A stretch of 54,451 nt of DNA. It comes from Caldanaerobius polysaccharolyticus DSM 13641 (GTDB lineage: Bacteria > Bacillota > Thermoanaerobacteria > Thermoanaerobacterales > Caldanaerobiaceae). This document shows positions 28,209 to 37,768 of this stretch, one piece after another (the first letter of the stretch is position 1; each line of letters starts with the position of its first letter). The stretch is from NCBI RefSeq assembly GCF_000427425.1, contig NZ_KE386495.1, forward strand, positions 616,521-670,971, written 5' to 3'. Under the pieces are notes generated by a model, which ran no database searches, was not told the origin of the DNA, and saw only the letters and a list, made by a program, of their open reading frames with translations. The position numbers and the translations under genes were made by a program.

Positions 28209-30173
28209 ATGTTAAATAAGAAAATAACCCGGTTTCTTTACTGTAACCTTAGGGCATTTGTGCTGATGACAGCTCTGTTGATCGCCATAATAACCTATTA
28301 CAACCTTTTTTTGGGAAGCATTTTCCTCGTCGCTTTTTTGGCGTTGATCGTGCGAGTCTACGATGACATAAAAGAAGAAAGGGAAAAGCTGTGGAAAGAG
28401 ATAGAGGATACAGCGATTCAGCTGGATACTGTCGTAAAAAAGTCTGTTGAGCACCTGCCTTTAGCAGCAGTGGTCGCTGATAGGACAGGAATAATATGGC
28501 GTAATTCGTATTATATTCAGAGCTTTAATGGCAACAGCGATGTGGAAAAGAAAATAATTCAATATATAAACCAGGGACCTGCTAAAAAAAGCGGTGAGGA
28601 TACGATAGAGTTTGAGGGAAAGAAGTACGCGCTGGTTAAAAAATCCGATGAGGTGAAAGGCGATAATTTATTTTTTGTATACCTTTTCGACGTCACAGGG
28701 GAATTCCAGTGGAGGGAGGCTTACGAGGACAGCCTGCCGGTGGTGGGTTTGATTCAGGTGGACAATTACGATGAGGTAATGCAGGGTCTGGATGATCTGG
28801 ATAGAGCCCTTATGGTGGCTGAGATTGACAACAGGCTTAACAAGTGGGCAAATTCCATAGACGCGTGCTTGAGAAAATACGAAAGCGATAGCTATATAGT
28901 GTTTATGACCAATCAGAAGTTAAAACAGGTGGAAGAAAAGAAGTTTGATATACTTGATGATATAAGAGATATCAATGTAGGCAACAGGATACCTGTTACC
29001 CTTAGCATGGGCATCGCTTCTTACAGCGATAATATCAAAAATATATACATGGATTCAGATACAGCTCTGGATCTGGCGTTGGGCAGGGGAGGAGATCAAG
29101 CGGTAGTAAAGAGGCGGGATAGAATAGCTTACTACGGAGGTAAAACCCAGGCTGTGGAACGAAGGACGAGGGTAAAGGCCAGGGTCATCTCCCATGCCCT
29201 GGGACAATTGATATCTGAGTCTTCCAATGTTATCGTGGTAAGCCACAATTTTATGGATATGGACGGCTTAGGGGCAGCTATGGGAATATTGAGAGCCAGC
29301 AGGGAATACAATAAACAAGCCTACGTCCTTTTGGGTACTGTTAATGTCACGGTTGAAGAATTTCTTCACAGGATAATGGAAGATGAAAGGTACAAAGGTT
29401 CGTTTATCCAGGGAGATCACCTGGACGGCCTGCTGGATGAGGGCAGTCTGCTGGTAGTCATAGATACTCAGCGTTCCAGTTATATGGCTTATCCGGATAT
29501 ATTGAAGAAGGTCAACAGGGTTGTGGTGATAGACCACCACAGGAAAACCAATGACTCTATAGATAAAGCTATTCTAACATATATAGAACCTTATGCGTCG
29601 TCTACCAGTGAACTGGTATCAGAGCTTTTGCAGTATATGAAGGACAAAGTGAACATGGAGAAAATCGAAGCAGATGCTTTGATGGCAGGTATAATGCTGG
29701 ATACAAAGAATTTCACCTACAAAGCCGGCGTGAGGACCTTTGAAGCCGCATCTTTTTTGAGGAGGATGGGAGCTGACTCCACCCATGTAGTCCAGGTATT
29801 TAAAGACGATATAAAGACTTTTTCACAAAGAGCTGATATAATAAAAGCGGCGGAATTTACTGACAAAGGTGTTGCCATATCAGTATGCCCTGAAGGCGTG
29901 GACAATCCTCAGCTGTTGATAGCCCAGGCCGCCAATGAGCTTTTAAACATAAAAGGAGTAGAAGCGTCCTTTGTGCTCAGCAGGATAAACGGTACCGTAG
30001 TCATAAGCGGAAGATCACTGGGCGATGTAAACGTACAGGTTATACTGGAGAAATTAGGGGGAGGTGGGCATCTGGGTATTGCTGGTGCTCAATTGCCTGA
30101 TATGACTCTGGATGAAGCAAAAGCGCTGCTTTACCAAGCTATAGATAAGTATTTTGAGGAGGAGAAGGTATGA
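28209..30173 (+). CDS. gdpP: Cyclic-di-AMP phosphodiesterase GdpP (YybT)
   Basis: This 654-residue enzyme hydrolyses c-di-AMP. Two N-terminal membrane helices are followed by a PAS-like domain, a degenerate GGDEF domain (about residues 170-300) and a DHH-DHHA1 phosphodiesterase. The catalytic part shows [17 protein letters not shown], then DTQRSS, then VVVIDHHRK and finally [16 protein letters not shown] 28209 follows CAGGAGG; a longer frame overlapping yybS is rejected. The stop overlaps rplI by four bases. Confidence 0.96.
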   Translation: MLNKKITRFLYCNLRAFVLMTALLIAIITYYNLFLGSIFLVAFLALIVRVYDDIKEEREKLWKEIEDTAIQLDTVVKKSVEHLPLAAVVADRTGIIWRNSYYIQSFNGNSDVEKKIIQYINQGPAKKSGEDTIEFEGKKYALVKKSDEVKGDNLFFVYLFDVTGEFQWREAYEDSLPVVGLIQVDNYDEVMQGLDDLDRALMVAEIDNRLNKWANSIDACLRKYESDSYIVFMTNQKLKQVEEKKFDILDDIRDINVGNRIPVTLSMGIASYSDNIKNIYMDSDTALDLALGRGGDQAVVKRRDRIAYYGGKTQAVERRTRVKARVISHALGQLISESSNVIVVSHNFMDMDGLGAAMGILRASREYNKQAYVLLGTVNVTVEEFLHRIMEDERYKGSFIQGDHLDGLLDEGSLLVVIDTQRSSYMAYPDILKKVNRVVVIDHHRKTNDSIDKAILTYIEPYASSTSELVSELLQYMKDKVNMEKIEADALMAGIMLDTKNFTYKAGVRTFEAASFLRRMGADSTHVVQVFKDDIKTFSQRADIIKAAEFTDKGVAISVCPEGVDNPQLLIAQAANELLNIKGVEASFVLSRINGTVVISGRSLGDVNVQVILEKLGGGGHLGIAGAQLPDMTLDEAKALLYQAIDKYFEEEKV

Positions 30174-30613
30174 AAGTCATTCTTTTGAAGGATGTAAAAG
30201 GTTTGGGGAAGAAAGACGATCTGGTAAATGCCAGTGATGGTTATGCCAGAAATTACCTTATACCTAGAGGACTTGCCGTTGAAGCTACTGAGAGCAGTAT
30301 AAAAAATTTAAATGAAAAGAAGCGCAGGGAGGAAGAGAAAAAAAGGGAATGGAAAAAGGAAGCTGAACAGCTGGCTGAGAGGCTGAACGCCACAGGGGTT
30401 GTTATGAAGGTGAAAGCCGGCAATGGGAAAATATTCGGTTCTGTGACGTCAAAAGAAATAGCTGAAAAGCTAAAAGAACAACACGGCATAGATGTAGATA
30501 AGCGCAAAATCGCCTTAGAAGAACCTATAAAATACCCTGGCACTTTTTATGTAGATGTGTGGTTGTACCCTGAAGTTACGGCCAAGCTAAAGGTGATCGT
30601 CGAGGGGGAATAA
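30170..30613 (+). CDS. rplI: 50S ribosomal protein L9
   Basis: This 147-residue L9 has the N-terminal signature [34 protein letters not shown], a long charged helix and the C-terminal domain starting near [14 protein letters not shown]. It is in the conserved gdpP-rplI-dnaB string, with its start overlapping the gdpP stop (ATGA). Confidence 0.97.
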   Translation: MKVILLKDVKGLGKKDDLVNASDGYARNYLIPRGLAVEATESSIKNLNEKKRREEEKKREWKKEAEQLAERLNATGVVMKVKAGNGKIFGSVTSKEIAEKLKEQHGIDVDKRKIALEEPIKYPGTFYVDVWLYPEVTAKLKVIVEGE

Positions 30614-30616
30614 CAG

Positions 30617-31945
30617 GTGCAGGTGAGGGTTCCACCCCATAACTTAGAAGCAGAAAAGGCGGTATTGGGTGCGATATTGTTAGAAAAAGATGTGATCGTG
30701 GACGTGGTGGAGCTATTAAAACCCGAAGATTTTTACAGAGAATCCCACAGCATAATATACAGGACTATACTGGAATTATACGATAAAAACCAGCCGGTAG
30801 ACCTGATCACCGTGACCGATGAATTAAATCAACGTAATCTTCTGGAAAAGGTGGGGGGAGCTGCTTATCTTACATCTCTGGTGGCAGGTGTCACCTCAAT
30901 ATCCAATGTAGAGCATTATTGCAGAATCATTGAAGAAAAAGCTGTGATGAGAAGGCTTATAAAGGCTTCTGCGGAAATCATGGATTCAGGGTACAATGAA
31001 TCCGATGACGTTGAAAACATCCTGGATGTGGCTGAGCAGAAGATATTTGATATAGCCCAAAGCCGTAACAGGCAGCCTTTTACTCCCATAAAAGACGTTT
31101 TGATAGAGACTATAGATCGCATAGATGAGCTTTATAAAAACAAAGGCAAAATCATAGGTCTTCCTTCGGGATTTGTGGACCTGGACATGAAAACATCAGG
31201 ATTTCAGCCTTCTGACCTGATACTAATAGCAGCGCGCCCCTCCATGGGTAAAACCGCTATTGCCATGAATATCGTAGAATACGTGGCCGTAAAACAAAAG
31301 GTGCCTGTTATGATATTCAGCTTGGAGATGTCCAAGCAGCAGCTGACTCAAAGGCTGCTTTGCTCCCTTTCTATGGTCGATAGCCATAAGCTAAGGATGG
31401 GGGATTTGACCGAGGAGGATTGGCCTAAATTAGCCGCTGCCGTAGGTGTGCTTTCCGATGCGCCCATTTACATTGACGATACTCCTGCAATTACCACCAT
31501 GGAAGTAAGGGCAAAGTGCAGGAGGCTCAAGCTGGAAAAGGGCCTGGGGTTGGTCGTGATAGATTACCTTCAGCTCATGCAGAGCAATAAGAAGGCCGAG
31601 AGCAGGCAACAGGAGGTATCGGATATATCCAGGTCTTTAAAGGCCTTAGCCAGGGAGATAGATGTGCCGGTCATAGCCCTTTCCCAATTGTCCAGAGCTC
31701 CTGAGACCAGATCTGACCACAGGCCCATGCTCAGCGACTTAAGGGAGTCTGGATCTATTGAGCAGGATGCGGACATCGTAATGTTTTTGTACAGGGAAGA
31801 TTACTACAACCCTGATACGGACAAAAAAAATATAGCTGAGGTCATTATAGCCAAGCAGCGCAATGGCCCTACGGGTACCGTAGAATTGGGATGGCTGGGT
31901 CAGTATACTAAATTTGTGAATTTAGCCAGAAACTTGAAAGAGTGA
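30617..31945 (+). CDS. dnaB: Replicative DNA helicase DnaB (DnaC in Bacillus)
   Basis: This 442-residue RecA-fold hexameric helicase has an N-terminal domain beginning RVPPHNLEAEKAVLGAILL, Walker A ARPSMGKTAIAMNI near residue 205, Walker B LVVIDYLQLM and the DnaB-specific LRESGSIEQDADIV. No intein is present. The start is GTG 30617, three bases after rplI, with GAGGGGGAA upstream. Confidence 0.97.
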   Translation: MQVRVPPHNLEAEKAVLGAILLEKDVIVDVVELLKPEDFYRESHSIIYRTILELYDKNQPVDLITVTDELNQRNLLEKVGGAAYLTSLVAGVTSISNVEHYCRIIEEKAVMRRLIKASAEIMDSGYNESDDVENILDVAEQKIFDIAQSRNRQPFTPIKDVLIETIDRIDELYKNKGKIIGLPSGFVDLDMKTSGFQPSDLILIAARPSMGKTAIAMNIVEYVAVKQKVPVMIFSLEMSKQQLTQRLLCSLSMVDSHKLRMGDLTEEDWPKLAAAVGVLSDAPIYIDDTPAITTMEVRAKCRRLKLEKGLGLVVIDYLQLMQSNKKAESRQQEVSDISRSLKALAREIDVPVIALSQLSRAPETRSDHRPMLSDLRESGSIEQDADIVMFLYREDYYNPDTDKKNIAEVIIAKQRNGPTGTVELGWLGQYTKFVNLARNLKE

Positions 31946-31949
31946 TGTT

Positions 31950-32627
31950 ATGGAGAAATGGGAGTATTTAAGGAGGATTCCTTTATTTAGCGATCTTAAG
32001 GAAGCGCTCATTAAGCAGATCGCTGATATAGCGACAATAAAAAACGTAAAAGAAGGGACGATAATTTTTCAGCAGGGCGATCCCGGTGAGGCTGTATACG
32101 TGGTCAAAGAGGGCAGCGTCAAGATATCCATGGTAGACGAGGATGGCAAGGAGTATATAATACACATAATGAAAGAAGGGGAGGTATTTGCCGAAGCTAC
32201 CTTGTTTAACAGCGGCCCATATCCTGCCAATGCGGAGGCGGTGGACGACGCGGCGCTTATAGTGCTTAATAACGCAAAGCTTGAAGACCTTATAAAGTCT
32301 AATAGCGAGCTGGCTTTAGAGCTTATAAAGGTCATGGCAAAGAGGTTACAGGATGTGAGCAAACAGATAAACAGCCTGGCTCTCAGGGATGCTATAGGGA
32401 GAACCATATCTGTGCTCATAAGGCTGGCAGAAGAAAAAGGGGAAAAGGTAGAGAAAGGGGTGGTAATTAAAGATATATCAAGGCAGGATCTGGCCAGCAT
32501 GGTGGGTACTACCCGGGAGACTGTAACCAGGATATTGAATCAGATGAGCAGGGGGAAACTTCTGGAATTAGACAGGCAGAAGATCATTATTAAGGATGTG
32601 AGAATGCTAAATTCTTATCTGAGGTGA
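31950..32627 (+). CDS. CRP/FNR family transcriptional regulator
   Basis: This 225-residue protein has an N-terminal cyclic-nucleotide-binding-fold domain (FQQGDPGEAVYVVKEGSVKI, then GEVFAEATLFNSGPYPANAEA) and a C-terminal winged helix with ISRQDLASMVGTTRETVTRIL. The phosphate-binding Arg-Ser/Thr of true CRP is replaced by Pro-Ala, so cAMP is unlikely as ligand. No cysteines are visible, so an FNR-type Fe-S cluster is also unlikely. It begins four bases after dnaB and five before the PspA cluster, which it may regulate. Confidence 0.88.
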   Translation: MEKWEYLRRIPLFSDLKEALIKQIADIATIKNVKEGTIIFQQGDPGEAVYVVKEGSVKISMVDEDGKEYIIHIMKEGEVFAEATLFNSGPYPANAEAVDDAALIVLNNAKLEDLIKSNSELALELIKVMAKRLQDVSKQINSLALRDAIGRTISVLIRLAEEKGEKVEKGVVIKDISRQDLASMVGTTRETVTRILNQMSRGKLLELDRQKIIIKDVRMLNSYLR

Positions 32628-32631
32628 TCGC

Positions 32632-33141
32632 ATGGGTTTTTTTGATTTCTTTAAGCCCAAAAAACAGGTAAAGGTGAGAAAGCGCAATTTTTTTAATATT
32701 CAGGTGGGAGATATAGTAACATATGACGATATAGATTATATCGTACAGCAGGTATTGGAGTACGTAGAAGATGGTTACAGGTGGTATGACTATCAAATAG
32801 TAGACAACGACCGAAGCCTTTGGCTGGGAGTCGATGATGATGACGGAGTAAAGCTGGCTATATACGAAGAAGTATATGACCTGAATGTGGATGGGTTTCC
32901 CAGAACCGTCAGCTATAAAGGCATTGAATATAAAAGGGTTGAAATGGGAGATGCCCATGTGGTGGCGAGATCTGATTACGCAGGAGACAGGGTGGTAAAC
33001 GTCAGGTATGCTGATTATGTGAGCGTAGATGGCAAAAAGTATTTATCACTAGAAGAATGGAATAATGAATATGAGGCCAGTATAGGATATCCCATAAAGC
33101 AGTTTCAGATAAAAATATTACCTGGGTTAAAGGAGGATTAG
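32632..33141 (+). CDS. DUF4178 domain protein
   Basis: This soluble 169-residue protein starts MGFFDFFKPKKQ and contains NIQVGDIVTYDDIDYIV, WYDYQIVDNDRSLWLGVDDDDG and KGIEYKR, a beta-rich pattern matching DUF4178. Family members recur beside PspA, DUF350 and membrane aminopropyltransferases. Its role is unknown; the context suggests envelope stress. The ATG follows GAGGTGAT, and it is two bases from pspA. Confidence 0.82.
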   Translation: MGFFDFFKPKKQVKVRKRNFFNIQVGDIVTYDDIDYIVQQVLEYVEDGYRWYDYQIVDNDRSLWLGVDDDDGVKLAIYEEVYDLNVDGFPRTVSYKGIEYKRVEMGDAHVVARSDYAGDRVVNVRYADYVSVDGKKYLSLEEWNNEYEASIGYPIKQFQIKILPGLKED

Positions 33142-33143
33142 CG

Positions 33144-33803
33144 ATGGGTATTTTTGAGAGAATCGCAATGCTGGTAAAGTCTAATATAAATGATCTCATA
33201 GACAGGGCCGAGGACCCTGAAAAAATGGCGAAACAGGTTATTGTAGAGCTGGAGGAGGCATTAGAGGAGGCAAAATCCGGTGTAGCAGCTGCTATTGCGG
33301 AAGAAAAACGCTTAAAAGCCTTAGTGGAAGAGCACAAGTATGAATCAGAGAAGTGGCAAGAAAGAGCAGAAAAAGCTGTGCTCAAAGGGGATGATGAGCT
33401 GGCAAAAGAAGCCCTTAGGCGCAAGAAAAGTCATGACCAAGATCTGGCTCATTTTACGGAACTCTATGAAAGACAGCAAAAACAGGTAGTGGAGATGAAA
33501 GAGAACCTTTATGAGCTGGAGAAAAAAATAGAGGATGCCAAAAGGAGAAGGGATACCCTTATAGCCAGGAATAGGGCCGCTGAAGCGCAGCGAAAGATAT
33601 CGCAGACGTTGGCTGCTGCAGGCAAGAAAAACCCTATGGATATATTGGAAAAAATGGAGGAAAAAGTGGAGAGAATAGAGGCTGAAGCTCAGGTTTATGA
33701 AGAGATGGAAAAAGATACGTTGGAGGAAAAGTTCAAGGCATTAGACGAAGAAGACGATGTGGATAAAGATCTGGCGGAGCTCAAGAAAAAATTGGGCAAA
33801 TAG
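33144..33803 (+). CDS. pspA: Phage-shock protein A / IM30 family protein
   Basis: This 219-residue, almost wholly alpha-helical protein has the PspA start MGIFERIAMLVKSNINDLID, then EDPEKMAKQVIVELEEAL, and long coiled coils rich in E, K and A. Family members are bacterial ESCRT-III relatives that form rods on stressed membranes. No PspF-type regulator is adjacent; the CRP-like gene two positions upstream is the obvious candidate. RBS AAGGAGG. Confidence 0.95.
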   Translation: MGIFERIAMLVKSNINDLIDRAEDPEKMAKQVIVELEEALEEAKSGVAAAIAEEKRLKALVEEHKYESEKWQERAEKAVLKGDDELAKEALRRKKSHDQDLAHFTELYERQQKQVVEMKENLYELEKKIEDAKRRRDTLIARNRAAEAQRKISQTLAAAGKKNPMDILEKMEEKVERIEAEAQVYEEMEKDTLEEKFKALDEEDDVDKDLAELKKKLGK

Positions 33804-33821
33804 CCATATGGGTGAAATTAT

Positions 33822-34307
33822 ATGGATTACTTTGCATTTATGGAAAAGGTATTTCCAGTTGTACTTATTATAGTAGTGATTGTAGTGGTATTTTCAACGT
33901 TTGGTTTCGGAAAGGCCACAAGTGTTCAGCTTAGCAAGATGTTCGTACCTGTCACTGATACTAGTCGATTAATAGTCAATGGATCTACTTATACCAACAC
34001 AAATGAGAAGATATACTTTTCAAATGCCGATGTCAAGACCACCTTTGACAAAATACAATCTGTAAGCAAGCCTCAGAGCGCTGATTTAGGGGAAATTGCA
34101 GTTATGAAGTACGGAAAAACTTACTTTATACTGCAGAGCGCTTCATATAAGGGCGTTAACGGCACGGCGATCTTTGTAAACACGGAGCGAGAAGCATATC
34201 AATGGCATTACCCGTATATGGTAGACCTCTTCGGTGGCGGTAGGATAAGGCCTGGCAGCTTCGGATTTCCCTCTGTGAGAGGTGGAGGCATTGGAGCTGG
34301 AAAGTAA
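33822..34307 (+). CDS. Membrane-anchored protein of the PspA cluster (possibly DUF4247-like)
   Basis: This 161-residue protein has one N-terminal hydrophobic helix (VFPVVLIIVVIVVVFSTFGFG) and then a predicted extracytoplasmic domain. It ends in a glycine-rich tail (GGGRIRPGSFGFPSVRGGG). I recognise it only tentatively as DUF4247-like. The placement between pspA and DUF350 makes a membrane-surface role in the same response likely. Small Gly/Pro/Arg-rich tails like this are often disordered. Confidence 0.6.
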   Translation: MDYFAFMEKVFPVVLIIVVIVVVFSTFGFGKATSVQLSKMFVPVTDTSRLIVNGSTYTNTNEKIYFSNADVKTTFDKIQSVSKPQSADLGEIAVMKYGKTYFILQSASYKGVNGTAIFVNTEREAYQWHYPYMVDLFGGGRIRPGSFGFPSVRGGGIGAGK

Positions 34308-34324
34308 GAGGGGGAGGTGATATA

Positions 34325-34528
34325 ATGAACCTATGGGACCAAATCTTATCAACGCTTATATTCGGCTTTATTGGGATATTTCTGATGGGTATAGCTTATA
34401 AAATCATGGATAGGTTTATACCTGCAGATTTAAATAAAGGCATTGAAGAGGGTAATTTAGCTGCGGGTGTGGTGATTGCAGGTATCTTTATAGGCATAGG
34501 TATAATCGTAGCTTATGCTATAGCTTAG
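34325..34528 (+). CDS. DUF350 small membrane protein
   Basis: This 67-residue protein has two membrane segments (LIFGFIGIFLMGIAYKIMDR and AAGVVIAGIFIGIGIIVAYAI) and a polar loop containing the DUF350-like LNKGIEEGNLAAG. E. coli YjfL, beside the PspA paralogue YjfJ and the glutathionylspermidine-synthetase-like YjfC, is of the same family. It usually occurs as a two- or four-helix protein of unknown function. GGGGGAGGTGAT precedes the ATG. Confidence 0.88.
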   Translation: MNLWDQILSTLIFGFIGIFLMGIAYKIMDRFIPADLNKGIEEGNLAAGVVIAGIFIGIGIIVAYAIA

Positions 34529-34540
34529 GGAGGTATATTT

Positions 34541-36043
34541 TTGGCAAAGATCCGCGCGTTGCTGATCTCTGTTTTCTTAGTAGCGTTGTGTGGTATCGTT
34601 TATGAGCTTTCTATAGGCAATGTATCCACATACCTTTTGGGCAACAGCGTATTGCAGTATTCTCTTACTATCGGGTTTTTTATGTTTTCAATGGGAATAG
34701 GTTCATATCTGTCAAAATATATAAAAAGCGAATTAATAAGTATTTTTATATACATTGAATTGTCAATTGCAGCTGTTGGCGGTACTTCCTCTGTACTGCT
34801 CTTTTATTCTTATGGCTTTACTAACATTTATACAATGGTCATGATATTGATAACAGCCATTATAGGTATTATGGAAGGGCTTGAGATACCTGTAATAACC
34901 AGGATTATTGAGGAAAATTACAGAGATATTAAGATAAGCTTATCCCATGTGCTAAGCTTTGATTACCTCGGTGCACTTATAGGATCTTTGGCTTTTTCTC
35001 TGGTTTTGATCCCTCGGCTGGGGATAATTACGACGCCTTTTGTGTTTGCCCTTTTAAATCTTTTTGTAGCAGCTATAAACATATGGGTTTTTTATAGTGA
35101 AGTGAAAAGGCGCAGGTGGTTGGTTGTATCGGCGGCGATTACCGGTATAATATTAGTTGCAGGGATTATTTTTTCGCCTAAGATTAGCAATGTGTTGGAG
35201 CAAAAATTGTACAGCGATCCTGTGGTTCTGGTAAAGCAGACACCGTATCAAAAGCTGGTTATAACCAGAAGAGGGGACGATCTGCGGCTTTACATAGATG
35301 GAAATCTGCAGTTTAGCTCAGTGGATGAATACAGATATCATGAAGCCTTAGTGCTGCCGGCCATGAGCCTTCTAAAGGATAGAAGCCATGTGCTGATAAT
35401 AGGCGGTGGGGATGGTTTAGCTGCCAGAGAGGTATTGAAATACGACGATGTCAAGAGTATAACACTGGTGGATCTGGATAAAGGCATGACTGATTTGTTT
35501 TCAAAGGATGGAGATCTCATAGAGTACAACAAAAATTCCTTAAATAACCCTAAAGTAAATATAGTGAATCAGGATGGATTTAAATACCTGGAGAAAACAA
35601 AAAATCATTTTAACTTTATTATAGTAGATCTTCCCGATCCCAACAGTGAAGAGTTATCCAGGCTATACTCTCTGAGTTTTTACCGATTGATGAAGAAGCA
35701 TCTTACCGATGATGGCATTGCTGTCGTCCAGAGTACATCGCCATATTTTGCGCCTAAGGTCTTTTGGTCTATAAACAAGACCATAAAAGCAGCAGGCTTG
35801 AATGTGTATCCATACCACCTAAATGTGCCTTCATTTGGCGATTGGGGCTTTAATATGGCGTCAAAGAAGAAATTAAACATAGATGACATAAAGGTCAGAG
35901 TAAAAACCCGCTATCTTGATGATCAGGTGATTAAGGCCATGTTTTCCTTTGGGAAAGACGAAATGGCATCGGATGTAGGCATAAACAGGATTACCAATCC
36001 CATCATTTTACGGTATTACCAGGAGAGCTGGAAGCATTGGTGA
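34541..36043 (+). CDS. Membrane-fused polyamine aminopropyltransferase (spermidine synthase-like)
   Basis: The 500 residues comprise about seven N-terminal membrane helices and a C-terminal spermidine-synthase domain (from about residue 215). Catalytic elements are intact: Q-F-SS-VDEYRYHEAL, the SAM-type loop IIGGGDGLAARE, VDLD, and the aspartate pair in VDLPDP with QDGFKYL before it. Family enzymes transfer aminopropyl groups from decarboxylated SAM. No speD is in this window, so the donor source is unknown. TTG 34541 follows GGGAGG. It is the last member of the PspA cluster. Confidence 0.88.
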   Translation: MAKIRALLISVFLVALCGIVYELSIGNVSTYLLGNSVLQYSLTIGFFMFSMGIGSYLSKYIKSELISIFIYIELSIAAVGGTSSVLLFYSYGFTNIYTMVMILITAIIGIMEGLEIPVITRIIEENYRDIKISLSHVLSFDYLGALIGSLAFSLVLIPRLGIITTPFVFALLNLFVAAINIWVFYSEVKRRRWLVVSAAITGIILVAGIIFSPKISNVLEQKLYSDPVVLVKQTPYQKLVITRRGDDLRLYIDGNLQFSSVDEYRYHEALVLPAMSLLKDRSHVLIIGGGDGLAAREVLKYDDVKSITLVDLDKGMTDLFSKDGDLIEYNKNSLNNPKVNIVNQDGFKYLEKTKNHFNFIIVDLPDPNSEELSRLYSLSFYRLMKKHLTDDGIAVVQSTSPYFAPKVFWSINKTIKAAGLNVYPYHLNVPSFGDWGFNMASKKKLNIDDIKVRVKTRYLDDQVIKAMFSFGKDEMASDVGINRITNPIILRYYQESWKHW

Positions 36044-36055
36044 GGAGGTTTTTAT

Positions 36056-37141
36056 ATGAAAAATATCAAATTAGGATTTATAGGGCTTGGTTACATAGGG
36101 AAAATACACGCCATTGCATGTTTCGCCATGCCATTGGTTTTCCCAGATTTACCTTTTAAGGTGATTTTAGGGCCTGTTTTCAAAAGAAATTTATCCTCGG
36201 TTCCTTATTTTTTTGAAAGATGCGCTGAAAGCGTCGATGATCTTTTAAACACGGAAGACCTTGTGGCGGTAGATATATGCACTCCTAATTACGTGCACTT
36301 AGATGAAGCTATGAAGGCCATTGACAGGGGACTTGATATTTACCTGGAAAAGCCTATAGGTTTAAACGGGGATGAGGCTTTTAAAATAATGGAGAGCGCA
36401 AAGAAAAAAGGCGTCATAAATCAGACCGCTCTTATGTACCGGTTTATGCCCGCAGTGGCTCAAGCCAGGGATATGATAAACAACGGTGAAATAGGGCAGA
36501 TTTTAAATTTCAAAGCCACTATGTTGCATTCCGGTTATCTGGACCCGCTGCGACCTATATCGTGGAAGCTAAAAAAAGCCACGAGCGGAGGCGGTGCTAT
36601 ACTGGATATGGGCATTCACCTGGTAGATGCGGTGAGGTTTATGTTAGGAGAGATTAAGTCTTTGAAAGCTGAGTCCAGGACGTATTTTAAAGAGAGGCCC
36701 TCTCATGGTGCTGGCGTTTTGGAGGAAGTTGATGTGGACGATTGGACTGCTGTAGACGTGGAACTTAAGTCAGGTGCGTGGGGCCGCATAGAAGCCTCTA
36801 GAATATCTGCGGAAATGGAGGAAGAAACCCGCTTTGAGATATATGGGACCTATGGCTCTATAAAGATTTCTACAAAGCGGCCTGAATACGCTGTTTTGTA
36901 TAAAAAGCGAGAAAATGCGGTGTTCTCAGGGATATACGGCGGCGAGGGTCCTTTTACGAGGTATCTGAGGGGCATTTATCCTGGAGAGAAGTTTTCCATG
37001 GGGTATATGGTGAACATGCACATGGCAAGTCTTATAAATTTTTTTACAAATATCGCGGAAGGCAAGGTGGTCTATCAGGAGACGCCTACATTTAAAGAAG
37101 CGTATAAAGATCAGCTGATTATCGACGAGGTACTTAAGTAG
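36056..37141 (+). CDS. Gfo/Idh/MocA family oxidoreductase
   Basis: This 361-residue NAD(P)-dependent dehydrogenase has an N-terminal Rossmann motif GFIGLGYIGKIHAIA, the catalytic-lysine motif DIYLEKPIG and, in the C-terminal domain, GGGAILDMGIHLVDAVRFMLG with the conserved Asp and His. The family oxidises sugars, inositols and related compounds; the substrate cannot be read from sequence. It begins 13 bp after the aminopropyltransferase with GAGGAGG, so it may be co-transcribed, though a role in the same response is not obvious. Confidence 0.9.
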   Translation: MKNIKLGFIGLGYIGKIHAIACFAMPLVFPDLPFKVILGPVFKRNLSSVPYFFERCAESVDDLLNTEDLVAVDICTPNYVHLDEAMKAIDRGLDIYLEKPIGLNGDEAFKIMESAKKKGVINQTALMYRFMPAVAQARDMINNGEIGQILNFKATMLHSGYLDPLRPISWKLKKATSGGGAILDMGIHLVDAVRFMLGEIKSLKAESRTYFKERPSHGAGVLEEVDVDDWTAVDVELKSGAWGRIEASRISAEMEEETRFEIYGTYGSIKISTKRPEYAVLYKKRENAVFSGIYGGEGPFTRYLRGIYPGEKFSMGYMVNMHMASLINFFTNIAEGKVVYQETPTFKEAYKDQLIIDEVLK

Positions 37142-37150
37142 GTGGTGCCT

Positions 37151-37768
37151 ATGAGAGTTACTAAATACATATCTGAAAGCATGCAAGAGAATTGTTATGT
37201 TCTGGAGGACGAAAAGAGCAAGGCATGTGCCGTGATAGATCCGGGGGATTTCACTGACGACCTGCTGGCGTATATAGGAAACCTTAAGGTGCAGTATATA
37301 CTTTTAACCCATGGGCATTTTGACCACATATGGGGTGTGGAAAAGCTGAAAGCTATTACATCAGCCCCTGTGGCGATTCACCAGGCTGATGGGGATATGT
37401 TGAGAGATCCTGAAAGCAATTTATCGGCCTTTACGGGAAAAAGCATCGCCATAGAGGCTGATGTTCTCCTCAACGATGGAGATTTAATAACCATAGGGGA
37501 GTTAGAGGTTAAGGTATTGCACACGCCGGGGCATACGCCAGGCAGCGTCTGTTATGCCTGTGGTGGAGTGGTGTTTTCAGGTGACACTATATTTGCTGGA
37601 AGCGTGGGGAGAACGGATTTCCCCGGCGGTGACGCTGGCAAGCTTGTGGATTCTGTCGATATGATGATAAAGTCATATCCCGGTGTGGCCCTGTATCCTG
37701 GCCATGGGGAGATGACCACTATGGAGGAATTTGCCAGGAGCTGGGAGAGTTTAAAAAATTGGCTATAA
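37151..37768 (+). CDS. Metallo-beta-lactamase fold hydrolase (glyoxalase II-like)
   Basis: This ~205-residue protein has a complete binuclear metal site: THGHFDHIWG, HTPGHTPGSVCYAC, FSGDTIFAGSVGRTDFPGGD and LYPGHGEMTT. The short form without the glyoxalase II C-terminal domain is common in anaerobes and may act on thioesters. A GTG directly after the previous stop is possible, but the ATG at 37151 has AGGTGG five bases upstream. Its 3' end overlaps asnB by six bases. Confidence 0.9.
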   Translation: MRVTKYISESMQENCYVLEDEKSKACAVIDPGDFTDDLLAYIGNLKVQYILLTHGHFDHIWGVEKLKAITSAPVAIHQADGDMLRDPESNLSAFTGKSIAIEADVLLNDGDLITIGELEVKVLHTPGHTPGSVCYACGGVVFSGDTIFAGSVGRTDFPGGDAGKLVDSVDMMIKSYPGVALYPGHGEMTTMEEFARSWESLKNWL

